From Haloparvum alkalitolerans (lineage in GTDB: Archaea > Halobacteriota > Halobacteria > Halobacteriales > Haloferacaceae): a stretch of 64,000 bases of DNA. Positions 26,738 through 38,538 of this stretch are shown here, in pieces (within the stretch, counting starts at the first letter, position 1; the number at the start of each line of letters is the position of its first letter). The notes under the pieces are model-generated. The model did no database searches and had not been told where the DNA came from. It was given only the letters and a program-made list of their open reading frames with translations. The DNA lies in NCBI RefSeq assembly GCF_050122995.1, contig NZ_JBNLIA010000011.1:62001-126000 (forward strand). Direction: 5' to 3'. Both the position numbers and the translations under genes were made by a program.

Positions 26738-27172
26738 ATGAACGCCGCTTACGTCTTCACCGTCGAGTTCCGCCTGGAGCCGGACGGCGTCCGCGTGTCG
26801 CCGAACCGCTTCGAGACGACGATGGAGATCCCCGCGCCGACGCCGCCGACGGCCTCCGAATCCGGCCCCGAGTCGGGGGACGGTTCCGGCGGCGCGTCCG
26901 CGGGCGCCGACGCCGCGGCGTCCGACTGGCGGTTCTTCCGCGACCGGCTCTGGCGCGGCGAACTCGGCGCTCCGGAGCGGTTCCGGTCGGTCGCGAGCGA
27001 CCGGCTCGGCGTCGAGGTGACCGCGGTCACGTTTCGAGAACTGCGCACCGACGAGGCGTACCTCGACGCGCTCCGCGAGTCGGTCGCCGCGAATCTCGAA
27101 GACTTCCGCGCCGAGAGCGTCGACGACGCCCTCCACAAGTACCTCGGCTCCTCGATCCACGTCCGGGACTGA
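26738..27172 (+). CDS. LWR-salt family protein
   Basis: A 144-residue protein of the haloarchaeal LWR-salt family, named for the LWR motif seen here in FFRDRLWRGELGAPE. An Ala/Gly/Ser-rich acidic insert (~42-62) interrupts an otherwise alpha/beta domain; the C-terminus is HKYLGSSIHVRD. Function is unknown. It is 24 bp behind the pterin dehydratase and convergent with the next gene. Confidence 0.82.
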   Translation: MNAAYVFTVEFRLEPDGVRVSPNRFETTMEIPAPTPPTASESGPESGDGSGGASAGADAAASDWRFFRDRLWRGELGAPERFRSVASDRLGVEVTAVTFRELRTDEAYLDALRESVAANLEDFRAESVDDALHKYLGSSIHVRD

Positions 27173-27195
27173 GCCGGAACCGAGGTGGGCCCGAT

Positions 27196-28461
27196 TCAGT
27201 CGTCGGCCACGCCGAGGTCCGTCTCCCCCTCGATCACGTACTCCGCCAGCGTGGGGACGAAGGTGCCGATGTCGGTGACCATGCCGACCGCCTGCGCGGA
27301 GCCCCGGTCGAGCAGCTGCGTCACCGTGGCGGGGTTGATGTCCACGCAGACCGTCTTCGTCGTGGAGGGGAGACAGTTGCCGACCGCGACCGAGTGCAGC
27401 AGCGTCGCGAGCATCAGGACGATGTCGGCCTCGCGGGCCTGTTCGCGGATGGCGTCCTGGGCCGCGACCGCGTCGGTGATCGTGTCCGGCAGCGGGCCGT
27501 CGTCGCGGATCGACCCCGCGACCACGTAGGGAACGTCCTGCTGGACGCACTGGTACATCACGCCCTCGGTGACGAGTCCCTCCTCCACGGCGGGCTCGAT
27601 GCCCCCCGCGCGGATCACCTCGCTTATCGCCCAGATGTGGTGTTTGTGGCCCTTCCGGGGGTGTTCGAGCGTCTCGACGTTCATTCCGAGCGAGGTGCCG
27701 TAGATGGACCGCTCCATGTCGTGGGTGGCGAAGCCGTTGCCGACCGAGAGCGCGTCGACGTAGCCGGCCTCGACCAGTCGCGCGAGGTCGTCGCCGGCGC
27801 CGGAGTGGATCACCGCCGGGCCCGCGACGACGAGGACGTTGCCGTCGTCGGCTTTCACCTCGCGGATCTCCTCGGCCACTTCGCGGATGGTCGACTCGGA
27901 GGGGCGCTCCGCCGAGACGCCGCCCTGCATGAAGCCGAACGCGCCCTCGCCGCCGCGGGGGCGTTCGGGGGGGTTGACGCGGATCCCCGCCTCGTCCGTG
28001 GCGATCAGGTCCCCCTCCTCGACCGCGTTGAGCACCTTCGTGTACGCGCGCGGCCCGCCGTCGGGACCGCCCTCGGGGTCGACGACGAGCGCGCAGTCCA
28101 TCTCGATGTGCTCGACCGGGAGCCACTCGCCCTCGTAGCGCACCTCCGTCGGGTGGTTCGTCGTGGAGTAGAAACTCGGCGGCACGACGCGGTCGTCGGG
28201 CGCCGCGACGAGCGTGGCGTCCGGCGGGTTCTCCAGTACCGCCCCGTTCTGGTGGAGCTCGTGGAGGATCTCCTTCAGCGTCGCCTCGTCGTCGGCCGAC
28301 ACCGCCATCCGGCAGTAGGACTCCTCGTCCTCGTGGCGTCCCACGTCGAACTGCTCCACGTCGAAGGAGCCGCCGAGATCCATCACCGCCGCGAACGCGC
28401 GCTGCATCGTCCCCGAGTCGATGATGTGGCCCTCAAGCTCGACCGTGCGCGTGACCGTCAT
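27196..28461 (-). CDS. Nickel-pincer-dependent ornithine cyclodeaminase family (TIGR00300)
   Basis: A 421-residue protein of the LOR/SDH-like TIGR00300 family. The N-terminal ~100 residues form a regulatory-type domain (HIIDSGTMQRAFAAVMDLGGSF). The rest is a Rossmann-like catalytic part with GNVLVVAGPAVIHSGAGDDLA, GNGFATHDMERSIYGTSLG and a C-terminal TKTVCVDINPATVTQLLDRGS. Members have been annotated as archaeal ornithine cyclodeaminases, which make proline from ornithine with release of ammonia. Start at 28461 begins family homology. It is divergent from purC. Confidence 0.85.
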   Translation of the reverse strand: MTVTRTVELEGHIIDSGTMQRAFAAVMDLGGSFDVEQFDVGRHEDEESYCRMAVSADDEATLKEILHELHQNGAVLENPPDATLVAAPDDRVVPPSFYSTTNHPTEVRYEGEWLPVEHIEMDCALVVDPEGGPDGGPRAYTKVLNAVEEGDLIATDEAGIRVNPPERPRGGEGAFGFMQGGVSAERPSESTIREVAEEIREVKADDGNVLVVAGPAVIHSGAGDDLARLVEAGYVDALSVGNGFATHDMERSIYGTSLGMNVETLEHPRKGHKHHIWAISEVIRAGGIEPAVEEGLVTEGVMYQCVQQDVPYVVAGSIRDDGPLPDTITDAVAAQDAIREQAREADIVLMLATLLHSVAVGNCLPSTTKTVCVDINPATVTQLLDRGSAQAVGMVTDIGTFVPTLAEYVIEGETDLGVADD

Positions 28462-28618
28462 ACCCGTCACTCGGTCGCGGCCGGTATGTCGGTTTCCCTC
28501 CGGGCGAACTCTCGGCGACCACGGACTGATCCGCATTTATGGATATCTGGGCGGAGATTCATGGCCGGGTGACCACAGAAGTGAAAGATTCATGGGGCGG
28601 GCGCGCACGCTCTCGGGT

Positions 28619-29707
28619 ATGACGAGCGTGAAGGAGTTCCGGGTCGCCGAGCCCGCGACCGCGACCGACCTGGGCCGCGGCCGGTTCGTGTTCACCGACG
28701 CCTACTCCGTCTTCGACTGGGGGCGGATGCCCGACGCCATCCCCGGCAAGGGCGCGAGCCTCTGTTCGATGGGCGCGTACAACTTCGAGCTACTGGAGGC
28801 GGCCGGGGTCCCGACCCACTACCGGGGCGTCGTGGACCCGGCCGCGGGGACCGACCCGGCGGCGGACGCGGTCCCCGAGTCGGCGGTCGTCCCGCTCGCC
28901 GAGGCCGACGGCGCGCCGACCGAGATGGCCATCGCGCTGACGCAGGTGCCGGACCTGCCGTACGTCGGCGGGAAGGGTGACCAAGCCGAGACCGACCCCT
29001 CCGGCTACGACTACGGCGCCTACCACGACGCGGCGGGTGAGAACTACCTCGTTCCCCTCGAAGTGGTCTTCCGCAACCGCGTGCCGGTCGGCTCGAGCCT
29101 CCGGGGGCGCCGCGATCCCCGCGAGGTGGGGCTCGACCGCGACGAGTGGCCCGAGGCGGTCGTCGACCTCCCGGAGCCGGTCGTGGAGTTCTCGACGAAG
29201 TACGAGGAACAGGACCGCTACCTCACGCAGGAGGAAGCGGACCGGATCGCGGGGGCGGCCGACGTCGACGCGCTCGCCGACCTCGCGCGCGAGGTGAACC
29301 GCGTCGTGACCGAGCGGGCCGAGGACGCGGGGTTCGTCCACGAGGACGGCAAGATCGAGTGTCTGTACCACGAGGGCGACCTGCTGGTCGCGGACGTGGT
29401 CGGTACGTTCGACGAGAACCGGTTCTCCTACGACGGCCAGCAGGTGTCCAAGGAGGTCGTCCGGCAGTGGTACAAGCGGGCGGATCCCGACTGGGTGGCC
29501 GCGGTCGCGGACGCGAAGGCCGAGGTCGCCGAGCGCGACGTGGCCGACTGGCGGACGCTGTGTGACGCCGAGCCGCGTCGGCTCCCCGAGGACGTGCTGG
29601 GCGCGGTCGCGGACCTGTACGCCGCCGGCGCGAACGCCTACACCGGAACCGACCGGTTCGACGCGCCGCCGGTCGAGGAGGCCGTGGCGGCCGTGCGAGA
29701 CCTGTAG
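28619..29707 (+). CDS. purC: SAICAR synthetase PurC
   Basis: A 362-residue phosphoribosylaminoimidazole-succinocarboxamide synthase of the longer archaeal form. Family marks include FTDAYSVFDWGRMPDAIPGKG at the start, PLEVVFRNRVPVGSSL, EFSTKYEEQDR and the nucleotide-binding GKIECLYHEGDLLVADVVGTFDENRF region. It makes SAICAR in purine synthesis. An in-frame ATG at 28592 exists, but MTSVKEF at 28619 matches the family start. A TATA-like CATTTATGG at 28534-28542 lies in the gap to the divergent gene. Confidence 0.92.
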   Translation: MTSVKEFRVAEPATATDLGRGRFVFTDAYSVFDWGRMPDAIPGKGASLCSMGAYNFELLEAAGVPTHYRGVVDPAAGTDPAADAVPESAVVPLAEADGAPTEMAIALTQVPDLPYVGGKGDQAETDPSGYDYGAYHDAAGENYLVPLEVVFRNRVPVGSSLRGRRDPREVGLDRDEWPEAVVDLPEPVVEFSTKYEEQDRYLTQEEADRIAGAADVDALADLAREVNRVVTERAEDAGFVHEDGKIECLYHEGDLLVADVVGTFDENRFSYDGQQVSKEVVRQWYKRADPDWVAAVADAKAEVAERDVADWRTLCDAEPRRLPEDVLGAVADLYAAGANAYTGTDRFDAPPVEEAVAAVRDL

Positions 29708-29740
29708 CCGGCACGCGTCGTGAGCCGGTGGCCGCGCCCG

Positions 29741-30136
29741 CTACTCCCGCGGCACCGAGACCACCGGCCGCTCCGCCTCCAGCAGGATCGTCTGCGCGAC
29801 GCTACCGAACAGCGCCTTCCCCGCCGGGGTGCGGTGGCGGACGGCGATCAGCACCTCGTCGGCCTCGACCTCCTCGGCACACTCCAGCACGTCCGCGGCC
29901 GGGGCGTTTCCGCGGACGAACTGGTGCGTCTCCACGGTCGCCGCGGCGCCGAGGCGGGAGGCGACCACGTTGAGCGCGTCCTCGCCGAACCGGATCTCCT
30001 CGGCGGTGGTCTCGTCTCCGCCGCGCTTCGAGTTGACGGCGTGGACGGTGTCGTCCGCCGCGAGCCGCTCGTGCAGGTAATCGCAGATCCGGGCGCTGGC
30101 GTCGACGGAGTCGGTCGCGAGCACGTACGTCGTCAT
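29741..30136 (-). CDS. Universal stress protein (UspA fold)
   Basis: A 131-residue single Usp domain. The ATP-binding end motif is present in RTPAGKALFGSVAQTILLEA followed by RPVVSVP, and the core strand DEVLIAVRHR precedes it. Role is stress signalling or nucleotide binding, unknown in detail. Start at MTTYVLATDS (30136) is chosen because homology begins there. It is divergent from the PGF-CTERM protein gene, 105 bp apart. Confidence 0.87.
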   Translation of the reverse strand: MTTYVLATDSVDASARICDYLHERLAADDTVHAVNSKRGGDETTAEEIRFGEDALNVVASRLGAAATVETHQFVRGNAPAADVLECAEEVEADEVLIAVRHRTPAGKALFGSVAQTILLEAERPVVSVPRE

Positions 30137-30241
30137 GGTGGGGGCGTCGGGCCGCGCCGGCGTAAAAGTATCCGCGCCGCCCCAACGTGTTGGCCCTGTG
30201 ACGGGAGAAAGCACTTATCCGATGGGTCGGATCGTGAGCGC

Positions 30242-31270
30242 GTGAACCGAGAGTCCACGCTGGCGGTCGTCGCGGCCCTCCTCCTCGTCGGCGCCGCGGG
30301 GTTGGTGCTCGCCGCCCCGGACGCGCTCGACGACCCGCGGTCCGAGAACGCGCCCCCCGGGCACCTCGCCGTCGCGGAGACGGCGGTCGCCCCGGGCGAG
30401 ATAACCGGCGAGACCGCCGCGCTGCGGATCGACACGGGGCTACGTCACCGCGGCGGCCCCCTCGAGAACGTCAGCGTCCGCTACCGCGCGGTCGACGCCG
30501 ACTCCGGCCTGCTGGTCGACGAGCGGCGGGTCGGGCTCGGCGAGGTGACGGGCGACGGCGAGGTCTCGGCGACGGGGACGCTCGTCGTTCCGCGGGAGGG
30601 CGGCTATCGGATCGAGACGACGGTCTTCGCCGACGGCGAGCGCGTGGCGAGCGACAGCGGCACCGTCCGCGGCGTCGCGGCGCTGACGCCCGCCTACGCC
30701 GACCGCCGCGTCGGCTTCGCCGACCATCGCGTCTGGCCGACGCTCGCGGTCGCCGTCGACGAGGCGGACGGCGAGACGGCGACGCTCCGGATCACCGCGT
30801 CCGTGACGAACCGCGGCGACGACCCCTCCGAGGCCGTGGAGCTCGCGGTCCTGCTCAGACAGAGCGACTCGAACGTCGTCGCCGACCGCGCGACGGCGAC
30901 CGTGGGTGAGATCCGCCCGGGGCGCACCGAGACGGTCGACGTGACCGTCACCGTGCCGGACGAGTACAACTACTACGTCGACGCGATGCTCCGCGCGGAC
31001 GGCGTGGTCGTGGACGAGGCCGGCAGCGTCGCGAACCTGAACCCGCGGGAGACGATCAGCGCGAACCGGACCACGGAGTCCGTCGCGTTCAGCGCCGCGG
31101 ACTTCGCCGAGGAGGAGTCCGAGCCCGAGCCGCGGCCCGAGGAGCGCGAGGAGGCGACCGGCGGCGAGACGCCCGGCTTCGGCGCGGTCGCGGCCGTCGT
31201 CGCGCTGCTGTCGTTCGTGCTGGCCGGCCGCCTGCGCCGCCGCGGAGCCGACCGAGGTGACTCCCGATGA
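30242..31270 (+). CDS. Cell-surface protein with PGF-CTERM anchor (DUF7490-like)
   Basis: A 342-residue exported protein. An N-terminal signal (STLAVVAALLLVGAAGLVLAA) is followed by two CARDB-like beta-sandwich repeats (~50-155 and ~165-270; NVSVRYRAV and DDPSEAVELAVLLRQSDS). After an acidic Glu-rich linker, the C-terminus TPGFGAVAAVVALLSFVLAG then RLRRR is a PGF-CTERM sorting signal for archaeosortase A, which would lipid-anchor it. It starts with GTG. Its stop overlaps the next gene (ATGA), so the two are coupled. Function unknown. Confidence 0.82.
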   Translation: MNRESTLAVVAALLLVGAAGLVLAAPDALDDPRSENAPPGHLAVAETAVAPGEITGETAALRIDTGLRHRGGPLENVSVRYRAVDADSGLLVDERRVGLGEVTGDGEVSATGTLVVPREGGYRIETTVFADGERVASDSGTVRGVAALTPAYADRRVGFADHRVWPTLAVAVDEADGETATLRITASVTNRGDDPSEAVELAVLLRQSDSNVVADRATATVGEIRPGRTETVDVTVTVPDEYNYYVDAMLRADGVVVDEAGSVANLNPRETISANRTTESVAFSAADFAEEESEPEPRPEEREEATGGETPGFGAVAAVVALLSFVLAGRLRRRGADRGDSR

Positions 31271-31638
31271 CAGACACTCCAGACGCCGACGCTGACGCAT
31301 CGCCCCCGACCGACCCGGACGCGAGCTCGGACCACCGGCCGGACGCCGACGGAGCGCCGGCGGTCGACGCCGCCCCGGACGAGGACCCCGACCCGGGGAG
31401 AGAGGACGAGGGACGGACGCGGCGCCTCCGGAGCATCCTGGACAAGGCGGCGCTCGGCGCGTTCGTCTTCGTGGCGCTCGTGACCGCGATCGGCTTCTAC
31501 CGGTACACGGGCGCGACCGTCCGGACGTGGGTCGACCCGGCCTACCAACCGATCGTCCTGGCGGCGTTCAACCTCGCGCTGCTGTTCGTCGCGGCCGCCG
31601 GCGTCTCGGTCCAGCTCCGCCGGCTCGGCGAGGACTGA
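31267..31638 (+). CDS. Small membrane protein coupled to the PGF-CTERM protein
   Basis: A 123-residue protein: a disordered acidic N-terminus (~1-55, Asp/Pro-rich) and two transmembrane helices (~64-83 and ~93-115). It overlaps the upstream surface-protein gene by four bases. The constant pairing suggests a shared complex at the membrane, but neither has a known role. No motif recognised. Confidence 0.72.
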   Translation: MTDTPDADADASPPTDPDASSDHRPDADGAPAVDAAPDEDPDPGREDEGRTRRLRSILDKAALGAFVFVALVTAIGFYRYTGATVRTWVDPAYQPIVLAAFNLALLFVAAAGVSVQLRRLGED

Positions 31639-31791
31639 TCGTCTATCGGGATCGGTCCCGACGTGTCGGTGATCGATCGCGCGCGTCCGCCGACGATCAG
31701 TGCCCCGATCGCCGGCCATCGGGGCGTATCCCCAGAATATTCGACGGTCTCGTCCCAAAAACTAATGCCGTTTCGGCGAGACGAGACGCGT

Positions 31792-32397
31792 ATGGAGTCC
31801 ACGCGGCGCGACCGGGCACGGGTCCGTCAGCACTTGGCCCGGCTGAAACGGCGGGGCTGTAACCTCCTGGTCGTCGGCGCGACCGACGCCGCCACCCACC
31901 GGGCCGCGAGCCGCCGGCTGTTCGGGTCTCCGGACGCCGGTCGCGACCGCGTCCTGATCGCGGTCGGGGAGACCGATCCGGACCGCTGGCTGCCCGACGG
32001 CGGTCGGGTGATCGACGCCGCGGTGGACACGCGGTCGGCGGCCGCTCCGACCGCGCCGTCCGCGCCGTCGCCGTCCGTCCCGGCGGCGGTCGACGCCGCC
32101 GCCGGGGAGAGCGGCGACGAGCCAGGTCGATTCCGGCTCGGGGTCACCGCGCTGGCCCCGCTGCTCGAGTCGCCCGGCGGCGCGGAGACGGTCGCGTCGC
32201 TCCGCGAGACCGTCCGGGAGGCGAACGGGGTCGGTCACTACCACCTGTCGGCGCCGTTCGACGCGGACCGGACCCGCGCGGTCGCCGCCGACTTCGACGC
32301 CGTGATCGAACTCCGGCGCGCAGCGGCGGGCCCTCAGGAGCGGTGGCACGTCGAGGGGGCGGACCTCGTCACGCCGTGGCTGCCGCTCGAGGAGTGA
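31792..32397 (+). CDS. DUF7504-like degenerate RecA-fold protein
   Basis: A 201-residue soluble protein. It begins RVRQHLARLKRRGCNLLVVGATDAATHRAASRRLFG, which resembles a RecA/KaiC-like first strand in which the P-loop is degraded (GATDAATHR rather than GxxxxGKT). An Ala/Pro-rich linker (~80-110) splits the domain. I associate it with DUF7504, a haloarchaeal family. It is unlikely to bind ATP normally. A TATA-like AAACTAATG lies near 31770. Confidence 0.65.
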   Translation: MESTRRDRARVRQHLARLKRRGCNLLVVGATDAATHRAASRRLFGSPDAGRDRVLIAVGETDPDRWLPDGGRVIDAAVDTRSAAAPTAPSAPSPSVPAAVDAAAGESGDEPGRFRLGVTALAPLLESPGGAETVASLRETVREANGVGHYHLSAPFDADRTRAVAADFDAVIELRRAAAGPQERWHVEGADLVTPWLPLEE

Positions 32398-32421
32398 CGC
32401 CCTGCGCGACCGCGATCCGTC

Positions 32422-32742
32422 CTACTCGTCCGGGAGCGTCTCGGTCGACCCCGGGATCTCCTCGACGCGCTCGGCCAGCGAGGCGGCGTCGGCGGCCACC
32501 GTCGACGCGTCGACGCCCGCCTCGTCGGCGACGAGCCGGAGGTGGGCGGCCGCCAGCGCGAGCGCGCGCAGCCCCTCGCGCTCGGGGTCCGCGGTGCGCT
32601 GGGCGAACGTCGTGTCCACCTCGCCGTCGCGGACCACGCCGACGTAGGCCGCGTCGATCCCCTCGCCGTCGAGCAGGTCGCGAGCCGCCGCTATCTCCGC
32701 CTCGAAGTCGTCGTCGGAACCGCCGGCGTCGTCATCGGTCAT
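32422..32742 (-). CDS. Small acidic haloarchaeal hypothetical protein
   Basis: A 106-residue acidic alpha-beta protein. Residues ~15-70 (EAEIAAARDLLDGEGIDAAYVGVVRDGEVDTTFAQRT) suggest a helix and two strands, and the rest is helical (LALAAAHLRLVADEAGVD). No domain recognised. Start at MTDDDAGG (32742) is chosen over an upstream in-frame GTG because of typical acidic haloarchaeal N-termini. Convergent with the DUF7504-like gene. Confidence 0.68.
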   Translation of the reverse strand: MTDDDAGGSDDDFEAEIAAARDLLDGEGIDAAYVGVVRDGEVDTTFAQRTADPEREGLRALALAAAHLRLVADEAGVDASTVAADAASLAERVEEIPGSTETLPDE

Positions 32743-32868
32743 GGGGACACGTGCGCGGTCGGTGACCAAAAACCGCCGGGTCGCGACCGGCGAACCGGCA
32801 GGTACGCGGTCGGGTGCGAGAAAAGCGAGGCGGTTCGGGGGACGCGACCCGATTCGGTGCGGTTCGCT

Positions 32869-33705
32869 CTAGTCCGTCCGGGGGCGCGCGACGAACAGCG
32901 TCTCGACGATGCTGAAGGGGTCGTACACCGACTGGTGGCACTGGCAGTAGACGCCGTTCGCGGCGTCGTAGCGGGCCGACTCCTCGTTTTTCTTGTAGCC
33001 CGGGATACAGCAGAAGTGGGTGCAGACGTTGACCCACGCCATGAAGCCGTCCTCCGTGGACGCCTGAAGCCACTCGTCGTCCTGGGCCGCCTCCTCGACG
33101 CGCGGGGAGCGCAGCACGACCGCGGTGATCGAACTGTCCGTGTCCTCGGAGCGCCAGGTGGCGAGGGCCGGCTTGCCGACGCCGTCGGCGCCGATGCCGT
33201 TGCCCCACTCGGTGTAGTCCTCGAAGTCGTCGCGGTGGATCGGGTCGCCGTTCTCGTAGGCGTTGCCCTGCCAGTCGTAGCCGCCGGCCGCGGACTTGAA
33301 GATGTTGTCCGACTCGAACTCGGGCTGGATCCCCTGGTAGCTCTCGATCCCGCAGTACTGGAACCACTCGCCGGAGTAGGTGACGCCGCCGGGCATCTCC
33401 TCTTTCGCGACGGTGATCTCCTGGCCCTCCTGGGTCTCCGTGGCGGTCTCGGGCCACTTGCCGCGGATGTACCCGTCGTCGGTTATCTCGACGGGGATCT
33501 GGGGCATCCCGCGCGGAGCGGGACCGCCGACGCGCTCGATGGCCATCGCGGTCGTCTGTCCCCCGCCGGTCCCGGAGGAGGTCGTCAGGGAGTTGATGGT
33601 CGCCGACCCGGTGGCGCCGACCCCCGCGAGCGCGCCGCCGCCGACGACGCCTTTCACGAACCGCCGCCGGCCGGACTCGGCCGGATACTTGTCGTCCTCG
33701 CTCAT
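32869..33705 (-). CDS. Rieske 2Fe-2S protein, Tat-exported
   Basis: A 278-residue Rieske subunit. The Tat motif GRRRFVKG (~12-19) and a hydrophobic stretch make an uncleaved anchor. The two cluster-binding segments are CTHFCCIPGY and CQCHQSVYDP, each with one Cys and one His ligand plus a Cys pair for the disulfide. A long insert between the anchor and cluster domain is typical of haloarchaea. In many relatives this subunit sits with cytochrome b genes; none is adjacent here. It would pass electrons from quinol to halocyanin. Confidence 0.88.
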   Translation of the reverse strand: MSEDDKYPAESGRRRFVKGVVGGGALAGVGATGSATINSLTTSSGTGGGQTTAMAIERVGGPAPRGMPQIPVEITDDGYIRGKWPETATETQEGQEITVAKEEMPGGVTYSGEWFQYCGIESYQGIQPEFESDNIFKSAAGGYDWQGNAYENGDPIHRDDFEDYTEWGNGIGADGVGKPALATWRSEDTDSSITAVVLRSPRVEEAAQDDEWLQASTEDGFMAWVNVCTHFCCIPGYKKNEESARYDAANGVYCQCHQSVYDPFSIVETLFVARPRTD

Positions 33706-33900
33706 GGAGGAACCTTGGTCGGGCCGGTAAAAAGCATGACGAAGCCTCCGGCGACGTGGGAACGGTCCGGCGGGAACGGCCGTCGATCGTCGACGACGCC
33801 GGCAAGTCCGCCCCGTCGAGGGATCCGAGAGCGCGGGAAGACGCAAACGGCCGTTTGTGCCTCCTGAAGGCATTTATCGTGGGCGGCCGACCGTCCGTCC

Positions 33901-35529
33901 ATGCAGCGTCGCCGACTCCTCGCCCTCCTCGCGGCCGGCACCGCCGGCCTGGCCGGCTGTAACGCGGCCGACGACCCGGCCGAGAACGACCCCGCTACCC
34001 GCACGACCGACCCCGCGACCGACGCAGTGACGGACCGCCCCCCGACCGACGGGGCGCCGAGCGTCGCGACGCCCCCGCCGGCCGGCGAGCAGCACGACCA
34101 CCTCGACCTCCCCGATGGGGACGGGTTCGCGCAGTTCGAGCGACTGACCATGCCCGGAGCCGACCGCGCCGGGGCGCTGACCGGGGTCCGCTACCGGACC
34201 GACGAGGGCGTCGCGGTGCGGCTCCGCGTCCTCTCGTCGGCGAGCGCGGAGGGCCCGGCCCGGATCGCCGCCACGGCGACCAACGAGTCGCCGTTCGTGG
34301 AACACGTCCGATTTCTCGACATTCCGCCGTTCCACGCGCCGCTGCGGGCCGACGCGGCGGAGTACGCCGACGTGGAGCTACGGGACACGAGCTATCGCGG
34401 CGACCTTCAGCTGCTCCCGACCGCCGAGAGCGACCTGATCGAGACGGACCCGAGCGTCGAGCGCACCGACGCCGGCGTCTGGCGGCCCGCTGCGGGGGTC
34501 ACGCACCCGGACCTGCCGGAGGTGCTCCGACTCGAACCGGGGGACACGCTGTACGGCGAGTACGTCGTCGTCGGCCACCGGGAGGGGGAGGGGAGCCTCC
34601 AGCCCGCGCGCTACCGGCAGTCCGCCCCGGAGGGCGGCTTCGCGATCACCCTGTGGGAGCGCGGCGCGCCCGGGCCGAGCGCCGACTCCCGGTTCGCCGA
34701 CCGGACGGTGCCGGACCTCGCGGGCACCTGGGCGAGCGACGGGACGAGCGAGCGCTGGTTCCACGAGGCGGACGCGTCGACGCCGACGTACCTGTACCCG
34801 AGCGCCGAGCGCGTCGAGACGCCCGGCCGGATCCGGTTCACGTACGTCAACCACGGCGAGGAGATCGCGGGCGGGAACCCCTACGACTGGAGCCTCCACA
34901 AGTTGGTCGACGGCGAGTGGTTCCACATCGCCCCGCGGGGGATCAACCAGCCGATGGGCTTCGTGCAGCCCGGCGACACCGAGACGTGGGACCGAACGTT
35001 CTACGGCGGCGACGGGCTCGACACCGGGGAGACGGAGCGACGGGAAGCGCTGGTGTTCGGCGGCACCGACGGCGTCAGTCACCTCGGGGGCGGCACCTAC
35101 GCGGCGCGCGTCGGGATCTCGGTCGACGACCGCGACCCGGCCGCGCTGTTCGAACTCGTCGGCGACGAGACGGTCGTCACCCCGACGACCGACGCCGAGA
35201 CGGAGCGCCCCGGGGGGGAGCTGGTCGTTACGGACCAGACCCGCGCGGACGCGGAGCGCCCCCGGGACCTGGTCGCCGAGCGCGTCGCGGCGGACGCGAC
35301 CGAGGCGGGGTTCGACCGCCGGCTCATCCCCGAGCAGGTGATGCAGCCGTGGTACGCCGGCTTCCGCAACACGCTCGCGTTCCGGTCGGAGCTACGAGAG
35401 GCCCTCGACCGGATCCGCCTCCGGACGAGCCGCAGCGTCGCGACGAACGCGGTCGGCTACGACCGGGAGGCGGTGACGGTCGCGTTCGACGGCGCGGCGT
35501 ACCGGATCGAGAAACGCACGCCTGCGTGA
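33901..35529 (+). CDS. Large secreted lipoprotein with Ig-like domains, unknown
   Basis: A 542-residue lipoprotein. It starts MQRRRLLALLAAGTAGLAGC, a signal with lipobox and Cys20, then a Thr/Pro/Asp-rich linker to ~65. Two beta-sandwich domains seem present (~75-240 and ~285-420; second with RIRFTYVNHGEEIAGGNPYD and GINQPMGFVQPGDT), followed by a helical tail (~440-540). I know of no function. It is divergent from the Rieske gene with 195 bp between, and convergent transcription is absent, so it is probably a lone unit. Confidence 0.72.
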   Translation: MQRRRLLALLAAGTAGLAGCNAADDPAENDPATRTTDPATDAVTDRPPTDGAPSVATPPPAGEQHDHLDLPDGDGFAQFERLTMPGADRAGALTGVRYRTDEGVAVRLRVLSSASAEGPARIAATATNESPFVEHVRFLDIPPFHAPLRADAAEYADVELRDTSYRGDLQLLPTAESDLIETDPSVERTDAGVWRPAAGVTHPDLPEVLRLEPGDTLYGEYVVVGHREGEGSLQPARYRQSAPEGGFAITLWERGAPGPSADSRFADRTVPDLAGTWASDGTSERWFHEADASTPTYLYPSAERVETPGRIRFTYVNHGEEIAGGNPYDWSLHKLVDGEWFHIAPRGINQPMGFVQPGDTETWDRTFYGGDGLDTGETERREALVFGGTDGVSHLGGGTYAARVGISVDDRDPAALFELVGDETVVTPTTDAETERPGGELVVTDQTRADAERPRDLVAERVAADATEAGFDRRLIPEQVMQPWYAGFRNTLAFRSELREALDRIRLRTSRSVATNAVGYDREAVTVAFDGAAYRIEKRTPA

Positions 35530-35553
35530 CGGTCGGTCCTTCATGATTAACTC

Positions 35554-35578
35554 ATAGGCGAGGCAATTCTTCGCCTCA
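35554..35578. promoter_or_regulatory. Small inverted repeat upstream of ppc
   Basis: AGGCGA (35556-35561) and TCGCCT (35571-35576) form a 6-bp inverted repeat with a 9-base spacer in the AT-rich gap between the lipoprotein and PEP carboxylase genes. The likely TATA (GTGTTTTTAACC) lies just after it at 35582-35593. It could be an operator for ppc or a weak terminator. Confidence 0.35.
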
Positions 35579-35616
35579 TACGTGTTTTTAACCGGGCGGG
35601 CGTGATACTCCTTGCC

Positions 35617-38403
<2,787 letters not shown>

Positions 38404-38538
38404 ACGGTCCGTCACGGTGCGGGGCGGTACAAGGCGGTGTGGCGGTGCAGTGCGGGGCGACGCGGATCAGTGGGACTCCCTCCCGTTCCCGCGGCTTCGT
38501 TAACACATTTATCCGACACGCGCGTATCCGTCGTTCAG

